Part shown: piece after piece, positions 17,528 through 24,881 of the stretch
Position numbering within the stretch: the first letter of the stretch is position 1
How the letters are laid out: each line of letters starts with the position of its first letter
NCBI GenBank assembly: GCA_965222005.1
Contig: OZ244935.1
Coordinates: forward strand, 5,332,001 to 5,396,000
From: CBDCTM01 sp965222005
Lineage (GTDB): Bacteria; Bacteroidota; Bacteroidia; Chitinophagales; Saprospiraceae
DNA length: 64,000 nucleotides
Direction of reading: 5' to 3'
Translations under genes and position numbers: made by a program
The notes under the pieces: model-generated
What the model saw: only the letters and a program-made list of their open reading frames with translations
What the model was told of the DNA's origin: nothing
Database searches by the model: none

Positions 17528-19960
17528 TTACCACTGTATTTCAGGAAATCGAGCGGGATCGGATTCATGCATAATAGTATATACGGCTTGCACCACATCT
17601 TCGGAATTGGGCTTGGAAAAATAGTCGCCGTCCGATCCAAATGGTGGCCTGTGAGCAGCGGCTGTCAGGCATTGAGGTGCTGCATCCAGGTATCGGTATC
17701 CGCCCTGAACCTCCAGCACTTCGCGCATCATATAAGCCGTAGCGCCACCGGGTACATCTTCATCAACAAAAAGAATGCGATTGGTTTTTTTGAGCGATTC
17801 CACAATGCTATGTTCCAGATCAAAAGGCAGCATGGTTTGTACATCAATCAATTCTACCCGGATACCCATTTGTTCGAGCATCTCTACCCCTTTCATCGCC
17901 ACCCTTACACAAGATCCGTAAGTTACCAGGGTGAGGTCTTCGCCACCTACCAACACCTCCGGTACACCCAGAGGCACGGTAAATTCGCCAATATTATCGG
18001 GCATTCGTTCCTTTAGCCTGTAGCCGTTGAGGCATTCAATAACCAGGGCAGGATCATCGGAGCGGAGGAGGCTATTGTAAAAACCGGCCGCCTGCGTCAT
18101 ATTGCGGGGCACACAAATATACATTCCCCGCAGCGCATTGACCAACATGCCGATGGGCGAGCCTGCATGCCAAATGCCTTCCAAGCGGTGGCCCCGCGTA
18201 CGGATGATGGCGGGCGCCTGCTGAATGCCATTCGAGCGATAGCGAAGCGTAGCCAAATCATCGGACAGCGGTTCCAGGCCGTACATGAGGTAATCGAGGT
18301 ATTGAATTTCAGCGATCGGCCTCAGCCCCCGCATGGCCATCCCGATAGCCTGCCCCATGATGGTCCACTCCCGGATGCCCGTATCGAACACGCGATCGTC
18401 TCCATATTTTTTTTGCAAACCGGCAAATCCCTGGTTCACATCGCCAATTTGTCCGACATCCTCCCCAAAAGCATAAAGACGGGGGTATTTGTCCAGCGCA
18501 GCATCAAAGCAGCTGTTGAGTAGCTGGTAGCCATTGACCATCGGTGCATCTTCGCCATACTCTGCCGGAATGACCGGAATCCTGAGCGCAGCATTTTTGG
18601 ACTGGCTATACAAATGGGTGTGATACTTTTGGGAAGCGGTTGCTTCTGCTTTACTAATCCAATCGGCCAGAGGCCCGAGCGCAGCATCTCCTTTTTGAGG
18701 TACTGCAAAGTAAAGCCTTTTGGCATATTCTACCAGTTCGGAGTACAGCGGCTGCATCAATGCTTTAAAGTCTTGCAGCACCTTTGCTACACGACTATGC
18801 TGCGGGTAGGATTGGCTCAGGCTTTGAAAGAGGCTTTCCAGCACTTTTTTTTCTTCATTTACAGGGTCCAAAAATTGCTTCCAGGCATTTTGCTTTGCTT
18901 CTCTCACATACACTTTGGCTTTCTCTTCAATGTCTTTCAGCGCCGCATCAGTTGCCATAGCAGAGTCCACTATCCACTGTCGCATCACGCGGATACAGTC
19001 GTGTTCGCGCTCCCACTCAAGCCGCTCTTTGGATTTGTACCTTTCGTGCGAGCCGGAAGTAGAATGGCCCTGCGGTTGGGTCAGCTCTTCCACATGAAAG
19101 AGCACCGGGATGTGTTCTTTTCGGGCACGCTCGATGCCTTTTTCATACATTTCGCAAAGGGCCGGATAATCCCAGCCATAAGCTTTGTAGAGAGCGATAC
19201 CATCTCCTTTTCCGCTTTCCTCAAAGCCTTTTAATATTTCGGAAATGCTCCCTTTCGTTGTTTGATATTCTTTGGGTACCGAGATGCCGTAGCCATCATC
19301 CCAAACAGAAATGGCGAGGGGTACTTGCAATACGCCGGCAGCATTCACCGCTTCCCAAAATACCCCTTCGGAGGTGCTGGCATCCCCGATGGTACAAAAA
19401 CATACCTCGTTGCCTTGCTGGCTAAAGTCTCCGATCTTTTCCAGCTTGCTGTGTTGCCTGTAAATTTTGGAAGCGAAGGCTAAACCCAGGGCTCGTGCCA
19501 TTTGGCCACCTGTACAGGAGATATCAGAGGAGATATTAAAATGATCGGTATGCTTGAGCCAGTTACCGCTTTCATCGATGGTGGGCGTAGCGTAATGGCT
19601 GTTCATTTGCCGGCCGCCGGAGAAGGGATCGTTTTCGGTGTCGGCATAAAGTTGAGCGAAAAAATCTTCGACGCTGGACAGCCCCAGTGCAAACATCAGC
19701 GTCTGGTCGCGATAATAGCCCGACCGCCAGTCTCCCTTTTGAAATACCCGGGCCAATGCTACCTGCGGCACTTCCTTTCCATCACCAATGATTCCGAATT
19801 TTGCTTTGCCGGTGAGCACTTCCCTTCTGGCCAGCAGGCTGGCTTCTCTGCTGATGCAGCAAATCCAAAAATCTTTCAACACTTCTTTTACAAACGGGTC
19901 AATGTCACTTTCTTCTTTTCCCTGAATATTCACTACTGGATTATCTGTCATAAAAATCAT
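17528..19960 (-). CDS. Fused alpha/beta E1 component of a 2-oxoacid dehydrogenase complex
   Basis: Thiamine-diphosphate-dependent decarboxylase subunit, probably of a branched-chain 2-oxoacid or related dehydrogenase complex. Residues of about 40-370 form the alpha part, with FCTIGDASTSEGVFWEAVN and WDDGYGISVP, the ThDP/Mg motif. Residues of about 475-810 form the beta part, with FGEDVGQIGDVNQG carrying the catalytic glutamate, then YLDYLMYGLEPLSDD and FVDEDVPGGATAYMM. Alpha and beta are separate proteins in many bacteria; the fusion is common in Bacteroidota. In the ThDP motif an aspartate replaces the usual asparagine (WDDGY). Start is ATG 19960 or the ATG at 19951. No E2 or E3 gene is nearby, so the substrate stays open. 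Confidence 0.9.
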   Translation of the reverse strand: MIFMTDNPVVNIQGKEESDIDPFVKEVLKDFWICCISREASLLARREVLTGKAKFGIIGDGKEVPQVALARVFQKGDWRSGYYRDQTLMFALGLSSVEDFFAQLYADTENDPFSGGRQMNSHYATPTIDESGNWLKHTDHFNISSDISCTGGQMARALGLAFASKIYRQHSKLEKIGDFSQQGNEVCFCTIGDASTSEGVFWEAVNAAGVLQVPLAISVWDDGYGISVPKEYQTTKGSISEILKGFEESGKGDGIALYKAYGWDYPALCEMYEKGIERARKEHIPVLFHVEELTQPQGHSTSGSHERYKSKERLEWEREHDCIRVMRQWIVDSAMATDAALKDIEEKAKVYVREAKQNAWKQFLDPVNEEKKVLESLFQSLSQSYPQHSRVAKVLQDFKALMQPLYSELVEYAKRLYFAVPQKGDAALGPLADWISKAEATASQKYHTHLYSQSKNAALRIPVIPAEYGEDAPMVNGYQLLNSCFDAALDKYPRLYAFGEDVGQIGDVNQGFAGLQKKYGDDRVFDTGIREWTIMGQAIGMAMRGLRPIAEIQYLDYLMYGLEPLSDDLATLRYRSNGIQQAPAIIRTRGHRLEGIWHAGSPIGMLVNALRGMYICVPRNMTQAAGFYNSLLRSDDPALVIECLNGYRLKERMPDNIGEFTVPLGVPEVLVGGEDLTLVTYGSCVRVAMKGVEMLEQMGIRVELIDVQTMLPFDLEHSIVESLKKTNRILFVDEDVPGGATAYMMREVLEVQGGYRYLDAAPQCLTAAAHRPPFGSDGDYFSKPNSEDVVQAVYTIMHESDPARFPEIQW

Positions 19961-20000
19961 CTGATTTCGCGCAATGGGCTAGCGGGTCTGAAATTCACTA

Positions 20001-20008
20001 CAAAATTA
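20001..20008 (-). promoter_or_regulatory. Probable promoter -7 element of the E1 gene
   Basis: TAATTTTG on the minus strand is a full TAnnTTTG match, 40 bp upstream of the E1 start codon. The next TTTG lies 32 bp further upstream, too far for a canonical -33. Confidence 0.5.
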
Positions 20009-20192
20009 GTAAAATTATGGCAGAAGGGCCGCATTGCTGACAAAATCGCAGCACATCAGCCTTTGTTGCCATTGAGGAGTTACCTAAGGTGCTAACAATC
20101 GTCTAAAGGGTAGAAATTGAACGAGACTTGTCATTAACTTATCATTAACGACAAAGTGGCTCCAATTACTTTTAATTTAAGGCTTTTTGGCC

Positions 20193-20200
20193 TACTTTTG
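20193..20200 (+). promoter_or_regulatory. Probable promoter -7 element of the DUF1573 gene
   Basis: TACTTTTG matches the Bacteroidota -7 consensus and lies 47 bp before the preferred ATG at 20248. The upstream AT-rich stretch has no perfect TTG -33. Confidence 0.5.
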
Positions 20201-20247
20201 TATGTATAATTTTACATTGTTTCATGAACGAAAATTATAATATTGTG

Positions 20248-20739
20248 ATGAAAAGATTATTTTCCTTATCGGTTCTATTTGCTTTTTTTGCGCTTACTGC
20301 TTTTGCACAAAATAGCGGTAGTGCTGCGGATGCACCAGCAACACAGGATGGTCCAGTGGCTACCTTTGAAACCATTGAAATGGACTATGGTGTAATTGAG
20401 CGGGGCTCTGACCCGCTTCGGATATTCAAATTCACCAATACAGGCAATGAGCCACTCGAGATTACGCATGCCAAAGGAAGCTGTGGATGCACTGTGCCGG
20501 AATGGCCCAAGCAGCCTATTTTCCCTGGAGAATCGGGAGAAATTAAGGTAAAGTATGATACGAAGCGCATTGGTAAGTTTATGAAGCGAGTTACCCTGAC
20601 TACTAATGAGGATACCAAAGCACGGGTATTGACCATCAAAGGGGAAGTGCTGAAAGATGCGCCACAGGATGATGGCGTACCAGCAAGCGCACCTTCTATT
20701 TTTGCCCCCGCCAATAGCAATAGCAGCACACGTAATTAA
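20248..20739 (+). CDS. DUF1573 domain secreted protein
   Basis: Preferred start is ATG 20248 (MKRLFSLSVLFAFFALTAFA, a signal peptide); an ATG at 20224 in the same frame would add eight residues. The mature part has the DUF1573 pattern: FETIEMDYGVIERGSDPLRI, FKFTNTGNEPLEITHAKGSCGCTVPEWP, given in parts, then GEIKVKYDTKRIGKFMKRVTL. This is an ASPM/SPD-2/Hydin-like beta-sandwich exported to the periplasm or surface, with the invariant SCGCT motif. Function of the family is unknown. The C-terminal 25 residues are Ala/Ser/Pro-rich and likely disordered. It is monocistronic, with a strong terminator 42 bp downstream. Confidence 0.88.
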   Translation: MKRLFSLSVLFAFFALTAFAQNSGSAADAPATQDGPVATFETIEMDYGVIERGSDPLRIFKFTNTGNEPLEITHAKGSCGCTVPEWPKQPIFPGESGEIKVKYDTKRIGKFMKRVTLTTNEDTKARVLTIKGEVLKDAPQDDGVPASAPSIFAPANSNSSTRN

Positions 20740-20780
20740 TCGCACCTAGATAAGAATTTCAAGGAAGTGCATAATTTCCT

Positions 20781-20819
20781 AAAAAACCGGAAGAGTGACA
20801 ATCATTCTTCCGGTTTTTT
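20781..20819 (+). terminator. Intrinsic terminator after the DUF1573 gene
   Basis: A 14-bp perfect stem (20781-20794 with 20806-20819; core ACCGGAAGA/TCTTCCGGT) with an 11-nt loop, ending in T6. The stem is flanked by A6 upstream, so it could also work on the other strand. Confidence 0.9.
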
Positions 20820-20831
20820 ATTTGTGCTGCC

Positions 20832-20914
20832 AAAAAAGAAAACCCTTGCTTTTTTTGAAGCAAGGGTCTCTAACCCAAACAAATAAACACAAAAACTACT
20901 TTTTAAATAAAAAG
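20832..20914 (-). ncRNA. Candidate minus-strand small RNA ending in an intrinsic terminator
   Basis: A perfect 10-bp hairpin (20842-20851 with 20858-20867; ACCCTTGCTT/AAGCAAGGGT) is followed, on the minus strand only, by TTTTCTTTTTT. No gene on that strand lies upstream for more than 4 kb, so the terminator has no protein gene to serve. A promoter-like pair sits 54 bp upstream of the stem at 20921-20951. The predicted transcript is about 80 nt. This is an inference from sequence only; it may also be a second terminator reading the other way. Confidence 0.45.
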
Positions 20915-20920
20915 ATGCTA

Positions 20921-20951
20921 CAATATTAGCGCGTTTTATATGTAAGGACAA
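20921..20951 (-). promoter_or_regulatory. Promoter-like pair for the candidate small RNA
   Basis: On the minus strand TTG (20951-20949) is separated by 20 bp from TAATATTG (20928-20921), close to the Bacteroidota TTG-N19-TAnnTTTG consensus with one mismatch. Transcription would begin near 20914. Confidence 0.45.
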
Positions 20952-21247
20952 TTTTCACCTATATTTTTTGTGACATCTTATATTGCCAAAACCTTACAAA
21001 CAATCCTTATTTATTAGTACTTTCAGGCATTTTTCTGCAACTCCACTTTTTTTACATTTCCTCTATTTGGATGTTCCAAATCATGCTATTACTTGCTTCT
21101 TTTTGCGATTCCCACAAGAGCAGGCAGTGACCGCAAGAAGGATTCGCAGCTGCTCCTCAAGCCCCATATCTATCCGTTGAAGATTTTCCCACATTTCGCT
21201 TAAATTGCACTTTTGGATAATTACCGGCCTCCATCAAGCCCTGATAT

Positions 21248-23686
21248 ATGCAGTTCTTCAAGTTTTTCATAGCATTTCTACTCACTGCCCTCACCACCTA
21301 TTTGCTCTCTATTTCACTACCTCCCACTAAGCAATCCCTACCGTCGATAGGTGCTTTGATCAATCCTTTCAGCGGTATTTGGCAAAATGCCACTTCTACG
21401 GAAGGGCAGGCCGATTTGGAGGTGCAAACCGACCAGCTGGAAGGGCCGGTAAAAGTGCAATTCGACCTGCGCGGAGTGCCGCACATCTTTGCCAATAGCC
21501 TGAAGGATGCATACTTTGTACAAGGATTCGTCACTGCCCGCGACCGGCTCTTCCAGCTGGATCTGACAGCCCGCTCGGCTGCCGGGCGGCTATCGGAAGT
21601 AATGGGAAAACAAACCCTCGCCCTGGATCGCTATCACCGCCAAATGGGTATGACCTACGCCGCAGAGCGGGCATTGGCCAAGGTGGTAGAATCCGGCTTC
21701 AACTATGAATTGCTGCTGGCTTATACGGCCGGCATCAACTACTATATTGCCGATTTGAGTCCGAAAGACTATCCCTTAGAATTCAAATTGCTGAATTATG
21801 CGCCCGAATTTTGGACGCCCCTGAAAACAGCGCTGGTGTATAAGGCGATGGCACTTACCCTTTGTGCCAGGGAGCAGGACATCGAATCGAGTAATGCGCT
21901 GGCAGCTCTGGGAAAAAGCACCTTCGATTTTCTTTTTCCGGACACTATGCCTGCCGATGCCCCTGTGATCCCAGCTGCTAGCCCCTGGAATTTCAATCCC
22001 ATTCGTTTGCCGCCACCTGACAGCACGGCTGCTTCCAGTCGCTATGGCCAGCTACCCTTCAAGCCCGATGAGCCATCGCCTGCCTTTATTGGCAGCAACA
22101 ACTGGGCATTGACGGGCCAAAAGACAGCTTCCGGCCACCCCATCCTTTGCAACGACCCGCATTTGCAACTCACTCTGCCTGCTATATGGTATGAGGTACA
22201 ATTGTACTGCCCCTTAGCCAAAGTCTATGGAGTATCCCTGCCAGGTATCCCGGGCATAGCGATTGGATTCAACAAGAACATTGCCTGGGGCTTGACGAAT
22301 GTGGCGCATGATGTGGTGGACTACTACACGATTGATTGGGTTTCTGACAAAAAGCGTCAATACTTGCTGGACGGACACCCCAAGGATGTAGCGTTCAGAA
22401 TTGAGAAAACCCTGGTGAAAAATGCCGAGGCGGTAATTGACACCATACGCTATACCCATTGGGGGCCTGTGATGAATAAAGAATTTCCTTCGGCAGGTAA
22501 AGATGTGGCAATGCAATGGCTGGCCCATGAAAGCGGCCCCAATGAATTTGCCTTGTTCAAAGACCTCAATGCGGCCAACAATTATGTGGATTACGTCAGA
22601 GCCGTTTCTCAACTCTACACACCTGCTCAAAATATCGTATTTGCCAGCAAATCCGGCGATATCGCACTCACCGTGCAGGGGCGCTTCCCTCTCAAGGAAG
22701 CCGATCAGGGCAAATTTGTACGAAACGGTAGCAAAAGGGCCAGTAATTGGAAGGGCTTTGTGCCCATCGCACACAATCCACACATAAAAAACCCGACCAG
22801 CGGTTTTGTTGCTTCCGCAAACCAACGATCCACTGATACATCCTACCCTTATTTCTACAACGGCAACTTTAGCGCCTATCGCGGTCGAATACTGCACCGC
22901 AAGCTCAGTCAGCTCCGATCTGCCAGCCTGGAAGATATGAAGGCTTTGCAAAATGATACGTACAGCCTGCAGGCCGAAGAGGCTTTGCCTGCTATGCTGG
23001 CTGCTGTCAGCCAACGAAAGTGGCCGGAAGCATGGAGTCAGTATATTGAGCAGCTAAAAGACTGGAACTACCGCTACGACAAGGATTTGCTGGCTCCGGT
23101 GCTGTTTGAGATCTGGCTCCGCGATTTTTACCGGCTTTGCTGGGATGAGCTGGAGGCACTCGAAGATGAGGAGCATGCCCTGGCTTTTCCCAAACTCTGG
23201 CGAACCATTGATCTGATGAAGCAACAGCCCGATCATTCTTTTTTTGATATTCAAACTACCCCTGAAAAGGAAGATGCCGCCAGTTTGCTGGTGAAGGCTT
23301 TTGAAGAAAGCTGCCCCACTTTTGACCACCTGCAAAAGGAGCTGGAGCCGCTCAACTGGAAGCAATACAAGAAAGACAAAATTCGCCACCTGGCCCGCAT
23401 CGATGCCTTTTCCAGTGACATCCTGGATGTGGGGGGTAACAAAACCGTGCTCAATGCCCTGCGTCATCATGCCGGGCCTTCCTGGCGAATGATTGTTGAG
23501 CTGGGCGAAGAGGTGAAGGGATACGGAGTATATCCCGGCGGTCAGTCGGGCAATCCTGGCAACCCTTTGTACGACAACATGATCGAAAGATGGTCGGAGG
23601 GGCAGTATTATGAGCTGGAGTTTATGGATGCCCCTTCTGAAGAACCAGAAAAGGTTTTGTATGCAATCGATTTTTTTGAAAAATAA
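21248..23686 (+). CDS. Penicillin acylase family N-terminal-nucleophile hydrolase
   Basis: Periplasmic amidase of the penicillin G acylase/acyl-homoserine-lactone acylase family. These enzymes are made as one chain and cut autocatalytically into alpha and beta subunits. Residues 1-24 are a hydrophobic signal or anchor. The alpha part has GVPHIFANSLKDAYFVQGFV and ARDRLFQLDLTARSAAGRLS. The cleavage site and nucleophile is Ser283 in FIGSNNWALTG. The beta part shows NDPHLQLTLPAIWYEVQL, PGIPGIAIGFNKNIAWGLTN and, near the end, GGQSGNPGNPLYDNMIERW. 812 residues is normal for the family. The natural substrate cannot be told; cell-wall-derived amides and acylated signals are both possible. A small membrane-protein gene follows 6 bp later. 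Confidence 0.92.
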   Translation: MQFFKFFIAFLLTALTTYLLSISLPPTKQSLPSIGALINPFSGIWQNATSTEGQADLEVQTDQLEGPVKVQFDLRGVPHIFANSLKDAYFVQGFVTARDRLFQLDLTARSAAGRLSEVMGKQTLALDRYHRQMGMTYAAERALAKVVESGFNYELLLAYTAGINYYIADLSPKDYPLEFKLLNYAPEFWTPLKTALVYKAMALTLCAREQDIESSNALAALGKSTFDFLFPDTMPADAPVIPAASPWNFNPIRLPPPDSTAASSRYGQLPFKPDEPSPAFIGSNNWALTGQKTASGHPILCNDPHLQLTLPAIWYEVQLYCPLAKVYGVSLPGIPGIAIGFNKNIAWGLTNVAHDVVDYYTIDWVSDKKRQYLLDGHPKDVAFRIEKTLVKNAEAVIDTIRYTHWGPVMNKEFPSAGKDVAMQWLAHESGPNEFALFKDLNAANNYVDYVRAVSQLYTPAQNIVFASKSGDIALTVQGRFPLKEADQGKFVRNGSKRASNWKGFVPIAHNPHIKNPTSGFVASANQRSTDTSYPYFYNGNFSAYRGRILHRKLSQLRSASLEDMKALQNDTYSLQAEEALPAMLAAVSQRKWPEAWSQYIEQLKDWNYRYDKDLLAPVLFEIWLRDFYRLCWDELEALEDEEHALAFPKLWRTIDLMKQQPDHSFFDIQTTPEKEDAASLLVKAFEESCPTFDHLQKELEPLNWKQYKKDKIRHLARIDAFSSDILDVGGNKTVLNALRHHAGPSWRMIVELGEEVKGYGVYPGGQSGNPGNPLYDNMIERWSEGQYYELEFMDAPSEEPEKVLYAIDFFEK

Positions 23687-23692
23687 GACAAT

Positions 23693-24040
23693 ATGCGCTC
23701 ATTTTTAATGGCTCTTGCCGCCGTTTTTATGGTTTGCCTGGTGGGGCAATGGCTGTTGCCCTGGTGGGCCACGGGCGGCCTGGCCATGCTGACTGCCCTA
23801 TGGATAAAGATAAAGCCGGGCCTGAGTTTTTGGGCCGGATTCCTGGCAGTGGCGCTGCTTTGGGGTGGCTATGCCGCTTGGTTGAGCTGGGCCAATGAAG
23901 GCATTCTGGCTGCCCGAATGGGAGCGCTGTTTGGCCTGAGTGGCGGGTTGTTGCTATTGGTTACAGCCCTTATAGGCGGGCTGCTGGGCGGGCTGGGAGC
24001 ATTAACGGGCAGCCTGGCCCGGCGGTGGCTGGGGGCTTGA
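23693..24040 (+). CDS. Small membrane protein, unknown function
   Basis: 115 residues, almost wholly hydrophobic, with about four membrane helices (ALAAVFMVCLVGQWLLPWWA, ATGGLAMLTALWI, FWAGFLAVALLWGGYAAWL, and a Gly/Leu-rich C-terminal helix near residues 80-105). It starts 6 bp after the penicillin-acylase gene and is probably co-transcribed with it. I recognise no family. Confidence 0.7.
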   Translation: MRSFLMALAAVFMVCLVGQWLLPWWATGGLAMLTALWIKIKPGLSFWAGFLAVALLWGGYAAWLSWANEGILAARMGALFGLSGGLLLLVTALIGGLLGGLGALTGSLARRWLGA

Positions 24041-24146
24041 ATTTTTCGGAAATAAAATCAGCTTCGTCGAAATAGTTGGCACATTCAACTGATTTGCCGC
24101 AAATTGGCAGCTGATATTGATCTAATCTCCTGTTAATTTGGAAATC

Positions 24147-24557
24147 ATGCACCACGACGACCACTACTATCAATTAGCCCGCAAGCGGGTAAAGGCCAAA
24201 AAAGGATTCTATGCTCACCTCATCACTTACTGTAGTGTGATTGGCATGCTCATGGTTGTCAATCTGTTGATAGATCCCTGGGATTGGTGGTTCCAGTTCC
24301 CTGCGATGGGCTGGGGTTTCGGCCTCGTTTTCCATTATCTGGGCGTATTCGTTTTCGACAAATCTAAATATGCCACCACTGCCTGGGAAGAGCGGGCCAT
24401 CGAAAAAGAGATGGACAGAATGCGCGGCTACGACCCACCTGAATGGCAATCTGCTCCATCAGAGGCTGAGATAGATGAGGAGCCCTTCAATGAGGAGCTG
24501 GAGCTGAGGGATTTCAAAAAGCTGCGCCGGGAGTGGGACGATGCCGATTTTGTGTAG
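24147..24557 (+). CDS. 2TM domain protein
   Basis: 136 residues from ATG 24147 (a TTG at 24138 is a less likely start). The first 85 residues match the 2TM domain: a basic helix ARKRVKAKKGFYAHLITY, a first membrane helix around VIGMLMVVNLLID, the WDWWFQFPAMGWG loop and a second helix around GLVFHYLGVFVFD, followed by WEERAIEKEMDRMR. In Bacteroidota this domain occurs alone or in front of LytS-type kinases. The C-terminal 50 residues are acidic. Function unknown. Confidence 0.8.
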   Translation: MHHDDHYYQLARKRVKAKKGFYAHLITYCSVIGMLMVVNLLIDPWDWWFQFPAMGWGFGLVFHYLGVFVFDKSKYATTAWEERAIEKEMDRMRGYDPPEWQSAPSEAEIDEEPFNEELELRDFKKLRREWDDADFV

Positions 24558-24881
24558 CGATTAGCTCCTTATCGGTTGCCCTCAAAAGCAGCATTCAAAC
24601 AATCGGCAGCTGACTCCTATGGCAAATTTCTTTTCAAAAGCTATAAAATCAGCCAATTTCGTTTTACCTTTTCCCCTGTTTCACTAATTATTAGTGGGCA
24701 TTTCCAGTATCCTCAGAACAATTATTTGGTTATTGCAGGCCGCGTTTATATGGTCTCTATTCGTTATATAGCAGACTTTCCTATGAATATCCTTTGTAAT
24801 TCTACCACAACATCCAACTCAATTACTACTAATTAGTTAGAACCCTGTATTCATTCATTCACTACGTAAACTTTGCAAAAC
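24558..24881. other. Intergenic region upstream of the susC gene
   Basis: 324 bp without a convincing gene. It contains a 15-bp palindrome, CACTAATTATTAGTG (24682-24696), a candidate regulator site about 185 bp before susC. Near the gene there is TAAACTTTG (24867-24875), close to the -7 consensus but with one extra base; it would place the transcription start almost at the ATG. Confidence 0.4.

Noticed and set aside
17476..17640. N-terminal extension of the small lipoprotein
   Set aside because: The extra 55 residues have no signal features, overlap the end of the E1 gene, and would bury the lipoprotein signal peptide.
20983..21180. 65-codon plus-strand frame between the DUF1573 and penicillin-acylase genes
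   Set aside because: No signal peptide or domain, with odd composition rich in Phe, Ser and Arg. Not supportable as a gene.
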